DNA from: CAKTOF01 sp964523945 | Lineage (GTDB): Bacteria; Bacillota; Clostridia; Oscillospirales; Oscillospiraceae | DNA length: 22,987 nucleotides | Assembly: GCA_964523945.1 (NCBI GenBank) | Contig: CAZGBU010000018.1 | Coordinates: 1-22,987 of the forward strand | Reading direction: 5' to 3' | Shown: positions 1 to 5,917 of the stretch, piece by piece | Layout of the letters: each line of letters begins with the position of its first letter | Position numbering within the stretch: the stretch's first letter is position 1 | Translations under genes and position numbers: made by a program | The notes under the pieces: model-generated | Told to the model about the DNA's origin: nothing | The model's input: only the letters and a program-made list of their open reading frames with translations | Database searches by the model: none

Positions 1-70
1 GGCTTTCGTCATTTTCACGAAGTCATTTCCATATTCTCTCTTATTCTTCCAGAGCACAAATATAAACTAA

Positions 71-111
71 CCGCCCCGGCGCAATGCATCTGCTGCGCCG
101 GGGCGGTTTTT
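71..111 (+). terminator. Strong intrinsic terminator
   Basis: A GC-rich inverted repeat (CCGCCCCGGCGCA paired with TGCGCCGGGGCGG) spans 71-106 and is followed by a T run at 107-111. It would end a rightward transcript entering from outside the window. The hairpin also lies about 45 bases past the stop of the leftward XRE gene and may work on that strand, although the minus-strand tail is less T-rich. Confidence 0.85.
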
Positions 112-151
112 CGTTTGGCGGCAACCATGATATACGATTTGATGACTGCCT

Positions 152-634
152 TTATTCAACCTCTTTGCGAATGTTGTCAAGCTCACGCTCAATACGATCC
201 AGTTCGTCCCGCAACTGTTGACGGTTTGCATCTGCGGCCTTGTGGGCATCTTCGTCGAACGCAATCCGTGTTTCTGTCCGGCATAGCAGATAGTCGAGCG
301 ATACGCCATATTCCCGTGCAAGTCTTACCAGAACTTCTTCCGGCGGCTCGCTTCTTCCGACTTCATATCCCGAAAGCGTGATAACGTTGATTCCAATGCG
401 TTCCGCGACGTCCCGTTGTAGATAGTTTGCTTCTTCTCGTAGTTGGCTTAAACGTCTCGCAACCGCGGCTTTTCTCGCTTTCCTCGCAGCAGTTAAATCT
501 GCCGCATTGCTGAACTCCTGTTCTGCTGTTCGCAGAACTTCGTCAAATGCTTCTTTTTTTGTTTTGCTGGTGTCGCTGCCAATTTTGGAACCTTTCTCAA
601 ACTGGCTCTTAAGTGCGCCTTTTTCTTTCTTCAC
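152..634 (-). CDS. XRE-family helix-turn-helix repressor
   Basis: A 160-residue DNA-binding protein, probably the repressor that keeps the integrative element quiet. Residues 1-55 are a charged, lysine-rich leader. Residues about 58-118 form a Cro/C1-type HTH: RRLSQLREE, then RDVAERIGINVITLSGYEVG, then a P-rich turn and a LAREYGVSLDYLL ending typical of the family. The last 35 residues are charged heptads rich in E, R and L, a probable short coiled coil for dimerisation. The start is GTG at 634, chosen because AAAGGAG lies 9 bases upstream. It is transcribed divergently from the small gene at 806-979, and the two promoters share the 635-805 gap. Tandem TGTCACGCT repeats around its ribosome binding site may be its own operator. 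The family call is secure; the role in element control is inferred from position. Confidence 0.88.
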   Translation of the reverse strand: MKKEKGALKSQFEKGSKIGSDTSKTKKEAFDEVLRTAEQEFSNAADLTAARKARKAAVARRLSQLREEANYLQRDVAERIGINVITLSGYEVGRSEPPEEVLVRLAREYGVSLDYLLCRTETRIAFDEDAHKAADANRQQLRDELDRIERELDNIRKEVE

Positions 635-636
635 GG

Positions 637-659
637 TGTCACGCTCCTTTTGTCACGCT
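637..659. repeat. Tandem TGTCACGCT direct repeats over the XRE leader
   Basis: TGTCACGCT occurs at 637-645 and again at 651-659, a period of 14 bases, and each copy is followed by a CCTTT-like tract. The repeats overlap the ribosome binding site and leader of the XRE gene. They could be an autoregulatory operator or a simple local duplication. Confidence 0.5.
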
Positions 660-673
660 TTCCTTTGTGCTGA

Positions 674-702
674 ATCATAGCACATCTACGTTTTGAATAC
701 AA
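674..702 (-). promoter_or_regulatory. Promoter of the XRE repressor
   Basis: On the minus strand TTGTAT (702-697) and TATGAT (679-674) are separated by 17 bases, and the -10 is preceded by TGC, giving an extended -10. Transcription would start near 667, leaving a leader of about 33 bases before the GTG start at 634. Confidence 0.55.
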
Positions 703-736
703 GCCCTCTGAAATATTCGAATTTGAAATTTTTCTC

Positions 737-765
737 TTGACTAAATGCGAAACAGATACTATAAT
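737..765 (+). promoter_or_regulatory. Near-consensus sigma-A promoter, divergent from XRE
   Basis: TTGACT at 737-742, a 17-base spacer and TATAAT at 760-765 give an almost perfect vegetative promoter. It faces the small gene, rep and integrase, and with the XRE gene opposite it is the likely target of repression. The upstream sequence is AT-rich and contains the palindrome ATTCGAAT. Confidence 0.85.
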
Positions 766-805
766 CGTCATGGTATTTATTTTAAATAGTTCGGAGGTAA
801 TTGCT

Positions 806-979
806 TTGACACTTCGTTTAACTGAGCTGTTTTTCTTTACAGAGCGGGCATATGCCCAGCTCAAAGAGGATGGGATACTTGAAAAAGCGTCACAGATGCT
901 TGTTACGTTGTATTATTCCGCCGACGGAGCATTGAGTATGGACATTGGGATGATCGATGATTCCGCATTTGCTGAATAA
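806..979 (+). CDS. Small protein of unknown function (57 aa)
   Basis: I do not recognise this protein. The start chosen is TTG at 806, because GGAGGT lies 7 bases upstream (793-798) and the in-frame ATG at 770 sits at the expected transcription start and would have no ribosome binding site. The product begins MTLRLTELFFFTERAYAQLK and ends with an acidic stretch (DIGMIDDSAFAE). It is not a membrane protein and has no Cys/His metal motif. It is the first gene after the strong divergent promoter and lies upstream of the candidate origin and rep. Small accessory proteins of integrative elements (excisionase-like or copy-control) often sit here, but there is no visible HTH, so no function is assigned. 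Confidence 0.6.
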   Translation: MTLRLTELFFFTERAYAQLKEDGILEKASQMLVTLYYSADGALSMDIGMIDDSAFAE

Positions 980-1042
980 CGCTGAGCGCTTCCGATAGAA
1001 CAGAGGCGTTCTTCCCTGTCCACCGAAAAAGGTTGGAACGCG

Positions 1043-1189
1043 GTACAAGCTGCCGCTTGTGCAAGTCGCGTCAGCGGGTTGCACAGCGGCTCCGGCGCGC
1101 GGTTCGCGCGGGTAGGCACTTCCCCGCGACGTAGGCAGTACGCCGCCGCGCACCGCAGTGTGTGGTTGCACCGCGCCGATGCTTCGGCG
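1043..1189. other. Structured GC-rich patch: candidate rolling-circle origin
   Basis: The roughly 280-base gap before rep is packed with short perfect hairpins: arms 1045-1050/1055-1060 (ACAAGC/GCTTGT, extendable to 1043-1062), arms 1096-1100/1106-1110 (CGCGC/GCGCG), arms 1107-1112/1123-1128 (CGCGGG/CCCGCG, with a 10-base loop), and arms 1174-1179/1184-1189 (CGCCGA/TCGGCG, with a 4-base loop). The heptamer GTAGGCA is directly repeated at 1112-1118 and 1131-1137, and its first copy lies in a hairpin loop. Rolling-circle double-strand origins often have this layout next to the rep gene. No nick site can be assigned from sequence alone. Confidence 0.4.
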
Positions 1190-1258
1190 GAACGGATCGC
1201 GCTTCCAGTGGAGCGCACTACTTGATATTTCAACAAATTGGTGTCAGGTGGGTTTAGT

Positions 1259-2052
1259 ATGGCTGATTTTCATTTGCCCGAGGTGGCTATTACGTCTAAT
1301 GCTCGAATCAAATGCTATCCGTCCAGCACCGTCTTGCAGGTCGCAAATGCGCCGATATTTCGCGCGCCTGGCTGGGAACCGGAAATGCGCGCCTATGATG
1401 TTCCGTCGAAAGGGAAAGCGAAGGACAGAGAGCGCTCGCTCGCATCGAGCCGCCATCGCGCTAAAGCTGCGTTACGGGATATTTGTATGTGTAATACATT
1501 TACTCATTTTTTACATGGACATTCAGTCCGAAAAAGGTAGATCGTTACGATGATGAGACAATCAAACGCAAAACAATAAATGCATTAAAAAATCTGGTGC
1601 GCCGCAAAGGCTTTTCTTATGTCTGTATTCCTGAGCGGCATCAAGACGGTGCGGTTCATTTTCATGGTCTTTGCACTCTTGGAAGCATCAAACTTGTTCG
1701 AGCCACCGACGCGCATACCGGACGTTTTTTATCAACAGATCGCGGTCAGCCGATGTTTAACATGCAGGATTGGTCTTTTGGGTTTTCGACTTGTATTCCC
1801 ATAGATGAAAACTATGAATTCGTAGTAAACTACATTGCAAAATACATCAGCAAAAGCGATGAAAAGATTTTTGGGAAATGGTACTTTGCTTCTCGCAATT
1901 TGAAAAAGAAGCCGGAAATCGAGTTGCTGGATCCGGTCAGCTTTGATGCCTTTGTTGCAGACAATGCCGATGCCTATATTGTCCCGGTATTTCGGGATGT
2001 CTGTATTGGGATCAAACGATTGAATACAGATAGAGGTGAACAATGTCTATGA
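1259..2052 (+). CDS. Rolling-circle (HUH) replication initiator, split by a -1 shift
   Basis: Two frames together encode one Rep protein of about 264 residues. Frame one starts at ATG 1259 (AGGTGGG 6 bases upstream) and stops at 1540. The second frame is open from at least 1513 to 2052. Joined by a -1 shift at 1507-1513 the product reads through HUH motif 1 (FLTWTF, about residues 84-89), motif 2 (HFHG, His134 and His136, the metal-binding pair) and motif 3 (YIAKYISK, Tyr192 and Tyr196, the nicking tyrosine region). Neither frame alone has all three motifs, because motif 1 sits on the junction. The family nicks the origin to start rolling-circle replication of plasmids, small phages and excised integrative elements. 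The 3' end overlaps the integrase start by 10 bases. The shift is either a lost T in an original run of seven (mutation or sequencing error) or programmed frameshifting. Confidence 0.75.
1507..1513 (+). promoter_or_regulatory. T TTT TTA slippery heptamer in rep
   Basis: The heptamer TTTTTTA lies in the phase required for -1 ribosomal frameshifting: the zero-frame codons are CAT, TTT, TTA, so tRNAs on TTT and TTA can re-pair one base back. The next codons in the -1 frame are ACA TGG ACA, restoring HUH motif 1. A weak stem GGAC/GTCC (1517-1520 with 1526-1529) follows 3 bases later; no strong stimulatory structure or internal Shine-Dalgarno is evident. Confidence 0.4.
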
Positions 2053-2951
2053 CGCTTGGTGAGTGGATTCCGCTTTGGCTGGACAATTACAAGCGCGGAA
2101 CAATAAAATGGAACTCATTCCATCAGCTCGTACTATTGGAACGGCTGATTTCGGAAGAATTAAAATCAATGCAGCTTTCAGAGATTCGCCCGATGCATTT
2201 GCAAGGATTTTTGAATCGCTTTGCGTTACAATATTCCAAGTCCTACGTCGACAAAATGACCGGTATGCTGCGCGCGTTGTTTGTGACCGCTTGCGAGAAT
2301 AGCGTCTGTTCCTGCAATCCTGCTCTGCATCTGAAAAAGCCTGTTGCTTCTGAAAAAATGCGCAATGTGTTTTTGTTGGAGGAAGTGCAGCTCATTCTGG
2401 ATTACTGCATTGCGCAACGGGATTCCCGCATTGCCGTAATCGTCATGCTGCTGCTGACAACCGGATTGCGGCGCGGTGAGGTAATCGGTTTAAAATGGGA
2501 TGATTTTGACGGTTCTTCACTGCATATTCGTCGCGCTGCTTATAATGACCACGGGAAGATGGTGGTGCAGGATGGACTTGCAAAAACGTTATCGAGCCTG
2601 CGAGATGTTCCACTTCTGCCGGAAGTTTCCTGTCGAATTTCTGTGCTGCCGCATCATGGGGAATACATATTTGGCACTAAGACCGGAAATCTGATGAATG
2701 CTAGGAATTTCTCACGTGATTATGAGAGGTTCTTCAAGCAACTGCGCGAAGCGGAGCCGGATGTCCGTTACCTTTCTCCGCACTGCTGCCGACACACCTA
2801 TGCCACGCTGATGCTTTCTTCCGGTTCAAATCTGCGCGTCGTGCAGTCGCTTTTGGGACATAGCGATATCAAAACCACCGCTCGCTATACGCACCCAGAT
2901 TTCAAGGCAAAGCAGGACGCGCTGGCCGAGTTCCGAAAACTGCTGGATTAG
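2043..2951 (+). CDS. Tyrosine recombinase (integrase)
   Basis: A 302-residue phage/ICE-type integrase that joins the element to the tRNA-Val site and excises it. The N-terminal SAM-like core-binding domain covers about residues 1-100. The catalytic domain has the expected residues: Arg143 in TTGLRRGE, His247 and Arg250 in HCCRHTYAT, His273 in LLGHSDIKTT and the nucleophile Tyr282 in ARYTH. Length is close to the shorter members of the family; the usual N-terminal arm-binding domain appears small or absent. The ATG at 2043 has GAGGTG 4 bases upstream and overlaps the rep stop codon region by 10 bases, so translation is probably coupled. No separate excisionase gene is seen between rep and int. 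The stop is 35 bases from the tRNA fragment. Confidence 0.95.
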   Translation: MSMTLGEWIPLWLDNYKRGTIKWNSFHQLVLLERLISEELKSMQLSEIRPMHLQGFLNRFALQYSKSYVDKMTGMLRALFVTACENSVCSCNPALHLKKPVASEKMRNVFLLEEVQLILDYCIAQRDSRIAVIVMLLLTTGLRRGEVIGLKWDDFDGSSLHIRRAAYNDHGKMVVQDGLAKTLSSLRDVPLLPEVSCRISVLPHHGEYIFGTKTGNLMNARNFSRDYERFFKQLREAEPDVRYLSPHCCRHTYATLMLSSGSNLRVVQSLLGHSDIKTTARYTHPDFKAKQDALAEFRKLLD

Positions 2952-2985
2952 TCCACGGAATTTCCGTTTCCTCCAATACCTCATA

Positions 2986-3032
2986 GCTTGACGTGCGGGA
3001 GGTCACAAGTTCGAATCTTGTATCGTCCACCA
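2986..3032 (+). other. attR candidate: 3' fragment of tRNA-Val(GAC)
   Basis: This matches the 3' part of a tRNA: anticodon loop TTGACGT (2988-2994, anticodon GAC), 3' anticodon strand GCGGG, variable loop AGGTC, T-stem ACAAG/CTTGT around TTCGAAT (3005-3021), acceptor strand ATCGTCC, discriminator A and encoded CCA (3030-3032). The bases before the loop (CATAGC) do not complete the anticodon stem and there is no D-arm, so this is not a working tRNA. Tyrosine integrases commonly use tRNA 3' ends and leave such a duplication at the far end of the element. Confidence 0.85.
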
Positions 3033-3037
3033 TGTGA

Positions 3038-3079
3038 AAACCCTAGAACTGCAAGCAATTCCGGGGTTTCTATTTTTTT
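3038..3079 (+). terminator. Intrinsic terminator after the tRNA fragment
   Basis: AAACCC (3038-3043) pairs with GGGTTT (3064-3069), the stem continues imperfectly inward (GAA/TTC), and a T7 run follows at 3073-3079. It would terminate the integrase transcript. It may be the original tRNA terminator, now downstream of attR. Confidence 0.75.
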
Positions 3080-3115
3080 AAAATCCGCGTTTTGTTCGTA
3101 ACCGCAAGACAGTTG

Positions 3116-3148
3116 AAAAAGGGGGCACGCCGCGCGTGCCCCCTTTTT
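3116..3148 (-). terminator. Strong bidirectional terminator of the FAD reductase gene
   Basis: A near-perfect hairpin (GGGGGCACG at 3121-3129 with CGTGCCCCC at 3135-3143, three-base loop extended by one pair) is flanked by A5 (3116-3120) and T5 (3144-3148). On the minus strand it follows the stop codon of the 3156-4793 gene by a few bases. The flanking runs make it functional in both directions, insulating the island from the integrative element. Confidence 0.9.
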
Positions 3149-3155
3149 CCCATTA

Positions 3156-4793
3156 TCAGCCGAGTACCGCCGCGGCGCGGCCAGCCTCGCGGCCGAGCGT
3201 GACCGCAATGCCGATCGAAACACCGGCAATCGGTGTGAAATACTGTGTGCCAAACCGGCGGCCACAGCAGTTTCCTGTCGCGTACAGGCCGGGGATCCGA
3301 TTGTAGTACTGATCCAGCACGCGCTGGTCGCCGTCGGTGACCAGGCCGCCGACCGACACAAGCATGTGTCCAAATCGGGAGACGAACTTCTTTTCCAGGA
3401 ACAGCATGCCCTCAAGCGGGTCGAGCAGCTTTGCGTCGCGCGCAAAATCCTCATCGCGCCCTGCAGCGCAGAACGCATTGTAGCGGCGGATCCCGGCGAT
3501 CAGATTCTCCGCCGTCTCGCCGGTCAGGCCAGCCGCCGCAGCCAGCGCCTCGGGTGTGCGGCCAAAATAGGCCTGCCGGTGCTCCATCGGGTCGGGATGC
3601 GCATTGTCCCAGAAGCCGGATTCGTGCTCCGCCGCATAGGCAATCAGCTCGCGCAGCGGGCCGACATTACGCTGGCTCGTCTCATCGAAGCCGCCATGCG
3701 CCGGAATGGACCAAGACAGCTCGTGCTCGAGATACTGCTCATCAAACACGCGGAAGATCTCGCCGCGCACCGTCTGGTTGCCGGACATGCCGACAAGCTC
3801 CATGCCGCCGAATACCTCATTGCAGAAGCGGCGGCCGCTGCTATCAAACCAGACCGCACCAAACGGCGCCAGCCCGCCGGAAACGGACAGATGGTTGCCG
3901 CTCATCGTCGGCAGCGGACGTGTTTCGAGCCGCGCACCGACCCAGACAGCCATCTGATGGCCGCGGCCGTTGCGGCTGGAGTTGCGGGTGGGCTGTTCGT
4001 CCGGCGTGTACAGGTCGGCGATGTCAACCGCCAGATCGAGCAGCATCTCCTGATTCTGTGCAAAATCGCCGGAGGCCAGGATGAGACCCTTCCGGGCATT
4101 GTACTGAAAGTATTCGCCGGTACGGCGGTTGCGGCCGATCACGCCTGTAACGCGATCGCCTGTTTTGACAAGCTGCATCGCCTCGATCGTGAAGAAGATC
4201 TGCGCTCCCTCCCCAATCGCCTTCTGGTGGTTGGCTTTGCAGACATCCGGCAGGGTCGGATAGCCCTGCCATCCCATTGGATCGTCATAGGGAAATTGCG
4301 CCGTACCGTTCCAGTAACGATACCCATTGATTTCGCAGTAGCCCTTTTCACGGCACTCACGCTTGAAGTTCTCCGCGCCGTCCGGCCAGAACGCAACATG
4401 GACCATTTCTGCGTTGTTCATTGCCTCCGGCTCGATCACATCGACAAACCAGTCGAATGCGTCGCCGCAGTTCCGGCAGAACTTCATCACCAGCTCGCCG
4501 TTCGCGCGGTTGCCGGCACGACGCATCCACTCGCTGTACAGCTCGAGCGGGTCAACCTTCGGCACGCCGCGGCTGGCCAGGAATTTGGAGTTGATGTGGC
4601 CGAAATCACGGCCATAGGAACGATAGTATTTCTCGTTCATGAATTCGATGCCAATCGCGGATGCGCCGGCTTCGGCGGCGGCACGCAGAGCGCTCGTGCC
4701 GGCATAGCCGAGGCCGACGACCACGACATCCGCCTCATAGGTCTTTGCAATCCGCTCCGGCGCAATGGGGGCGGGCGGGGTTCTCCAACTCAT
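3156..4793 (-). CDS. FAD-dependent oxidoreductase, fumarate-reductase-type (paralogue A)
   Basis: A 545-residue cytoplasmic flavoprotein of the FAD_binding_2 superfamily (fumarate reductase/ketosteroid dehydrogenase/urocanate-reductase-like), which move hydride between FAD and an activated C=C bond. The Rossmann motif VVVVGLGYAGTSAL with the acidic strand end IGIE lies at about residues 24-51. A GRRFCNE stretch typical of the substrate-capping region and a C-terminal IPGLYATGNCCGRRFG FAD-contact loop are present. There is no Tat/Sec signal and no FMN-binding or haem domain, so electrons must come from a soluble donor. The ATG at 4793 has GAGGAG about 9 bases upstream. It is transcribed alone from its own extended -10 promoter and terminated at 3116-3148. 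It is closely related to the protein at 15775-17394 (same MSW start, shared GHINSKFL and GVP.VDP blocks, same C-terminus). The substrate is unknown. Confidence 0.88.
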   Translation of the reverse strand: MSWRTPPAPIAPERIAKTYEADVVVVGLGYAGTSALRAAAEAGASAIGIEFMNEKYYRSYGRDFGHINSKFLASRGVPKVDPLELYSEWMRRAGNRANGELVMKFCRNCGDAFDWFVDVIEPEAMNNAEMVHVAFWPDGAENFKRECREKGYCEINGYRYWNGTAQFPYDDPMGWQGYPTLPDVCKANHQKAIGEGAQIFFTIEAMQLVKTGDRVTGVIGRNRRTGEYFQYNARKGLILASGDFAQNQEMLLDLAVDIADLYTPDEQPTRNSSRNGRGHQMAVWVGARLETRPLPTMSGNHLSVSGGLAPFGAVWFDSSGRRFCNEVFGGMELVGMSGNQTVRGEIFRVFDEQYLEHELSWSIPAHGGFDETSQRNVGPLRELIAYAAEHESGFWDNAHPDPMEHRQAYFGRTPEALAAAAGLTGETAENLIAGIRRYNAFCAAGRDEDFARDAKLLDPLEGMLFLEKKFVSRFGHMLVSVGGLVTDGDQRVLDQYYNRIPGLYATGNCCGRRFGTQYFTPIAGVSIGIAVTLGREAGRAAAVLG

Positions 4794-4846
4794 GGGACAT
4801 GTCTCCTCTCAAGCCCACTAGGGGCGGTTCTGTTTTTATGTTCTTT

Positions 4847-4855
4847 ATTATAGCA
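4847..4855 (-). promoter_or_regulatory. Extended -10 promoter for FAD reductase A
   Basis: On the minus strand TGC precedes a consensus TATAAT (4852-4847), the extended -10 form. No good -35 is seen 16-18 bases upstream (AGACGG at 17). Transcription would begin near 4840, with a leader of about 47 bases. Confidence 0.65.
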
Positions 4856-4923
4856 GAGCGGCGCAGCAGCCGTCTTTGTGCAAACCGGCCAATTTCCCGG
4901 CTGCATATTTTCAGCATCCGCAC

Positions 4924-4957
4924 AAAAAACCGGCGACCGGGACAGCCGGCCGCCGGT
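4924..4957 (-). terminator. Terminator of the PhlG-like hydrolase operon
   Basis: On the minus strand an imperfect GC-rich hairpin (ACCGGC/GCCGGT outer arms and a CCGG/CCGG inner stem, 4929-4957) is followed by T6 (4929-4924). It lies just after the stop of the 4971-5807 gene and separates it from the next leftward promoter. Confidence 0.8.
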
Positions 4958-4970
4958 ATGGCGCTTCCAA

Positions 4971-5807
4971 TCAATACGCGTCGATGGGCTTGTTGCTCTC
5001 CTCGGCGTACAGCTGCGGCAGAAAGCGCGCCAGATTTGGATACTCGGCAAGAATATGCTGCGCGCTGTTATAGACCTGAACCGGATCGGCCACAAAGCCG
5101 GGTGTGCGTACCAGGCCCTGCCCCTCGACATAATCAACGCCGAAATAGTCGCGCACGCGCATCTCAACGCCGTCGCCGTACGGCCGGAACTGATAAATCG
5201 TCGGGCAGTGCAGATTGGTCGTGATGCCCGCAATCACCGTGCCGCTGGCTGGATTCTGCAGCATCTTCGCATCGAAGCCAAAGTCGACCGGATCGTGGCA
5301 TTCGGCGGTCAGGTAGAGGATATTGTCGCCCTCGCCGCCGTCGAGCGTCTCGTGGATGAAGTTCTTGGCTCCATAGCGGCGCTCGCGCATCGGGATCGAC
5401 TCATCAATCGCGCGCAGGCGGCTGGCCTCGTCGGAGAAGCCCGTGTCGACATGCTCATTCGGGTTCCAGATCTTGTAGCGCAGGTTGCCGTTGCCGGCCG
5501 GGACGCTCTTCGGCGCCGAGAAATGCCAGACGAACCACCAGTCAATCATATCGACTGTGACGCCGGGCATCCAGATGTAGTCGGCGTGATAGCCCAGACC
5601 GTCGTCGCAGACGCACCAGCCCTGTTCACGCGCCTGATACCCCGGCTCGAGCAGCCGGTTGATCTCCTGGAACGGCAGCATGTCTTTCGGGTCCATCGGC
5701 TCGCGCAGCAGCTCCTGCGAGAGCGGGTTTTTCTCCGGCCATTTCCAGAACCAGTATTTTGAATAGGAGAGCGCAAGCTCTTCGGGAATCAGCGGATGAC
5801 GTGCCAT
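4971..5807 (-). CDS. PhlG / phloretin-hydrolase-type C-C hydrolase
   Basis: A 278-residue protein of the DAPG-hydrolase family, which includes 2,4-diacetylphloroglucinol hydrolase PhlG and gut-bacterial phloretin hydrolase. Known members are zinc enzymes cleaving the C-C bond between a phloroglucinol ring and its acyl group. The family core is visible: MPGVTVDMIDWWFVWHF (residues 80-96) followed by LRYKIWNPNEHV (109-120). PhlG is known to bind zinc through two His and two Glu; good candidates here are His95 and the H251-ILA-E255 pair near the C-terminus, with an acidic residue near 126-127. The ATG at 5807 was preferred to a longer frame from 5915 because the family homology starts just after it and AAAGGAAAGTGAG lies upstream. 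It is the last gene of the leftward operon, 110 bases after a LysR gene; that gap has a hairpin (GCGCAC/GTGCGC) and an extended -10-like TGGTATGCT (5859-5851). The substrate could differ from phloretin. Confidence 0.85.
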   Translation of the reverse strand: MARHPLIPEELALSYSKYWFWKWPEKNPLSQELLREPMDPKDMLPFQEINRLLEPGYQAREQGWCVCDDGLGYHADYIWMPGVTVDMIDWWFVWHFSAPKSVPAGNGNLRYKIWNPNEHVDTGFSDEASRLRAIDESIPMRERRYGAKNFIHETLDGGEGDNILYLTAECHDPVDFGFDAKMLQNPASGTVIAGITTNLHCPTIYQFRPYGDGVEMRVRDYFGVDYVEGQGLVRTPGFVADPVQVYNSAQHILAEYPNLARFLPQLYAEESNKPIDAY

Positions 5808-5917
5808 ATCGCTCACTTTCCTTTCTTTTGGGCGCAGCCCTTCGACGTTCAGCATACCACAAAGCGCGCACCGCCGGGGAGTGCGCCGGGCGCATAGCGC
5901 ATCGAATTTTTGCATGC

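Larger units (their letters stand above)
1..3032. mobile_element. Right-hand part of a tRNA-Val integrative element
   Basis: The stretch holds, in order, an XRE repressor, a small gene, a rolling-circle Rep, a tyrosine integrase and a tRNA 3' fragment. This is the usual right end of a small integrative element (IME/ICE-like or integrated plasmid/phage). The integrase stop lies 35 bases before the tRNA-Val 3' fragment, the expected place for an attachment site. Base composition is clearly more AT-rich than the DNA right of 3033, except for a GC-rich patch at about 1040-1220. The left boundary and the intact tRNA-Val gene are outside the window, so cargo and size are unknown. No relaxase, type IV secretion gene or capsid gene is visible here. 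Bases 1-70 contain no gene I can support; one plus-strand frame stays open to a TAA at 68-70 just before a terminator and could be the tail of an upstream gene. Confidence 0.75.

Noticed and set aside
1043..1189. CRISPR-like array
   Set aside because: The repeats are only 7 bases long with two copies; there are no regular spacers and no cas genes in the window.
1158..1553. 131-codon open frame overlapping the rep 5' part
   Set aside because: It covers the structured origin-like patch, lacks a ribosome binding site and matches no family; the frame starting at 1259 carries the Rep continuation.
2986..3032. Functional tRNA-Val gene
   Set aside because: The 5' acceptor strand, D-arm and the 5' anticodon stem are absent; only the 3' part is present.
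2981..3478. Leftward 165-codon open frame ending in YKIRTCDLPHV
   Set aside because: The C-terminal words are the well-known false translation of the reverse strand of a tRNA gene. The rest is antisense to the FAD reductase gene and has no start signal.
3366..4853. 495-codon rightward open frame antisense to FAD reductase A
   Set aside because: Codon-bias shadow with no recognisable protein features; it also crosses the promoter and leader of the sense gene.
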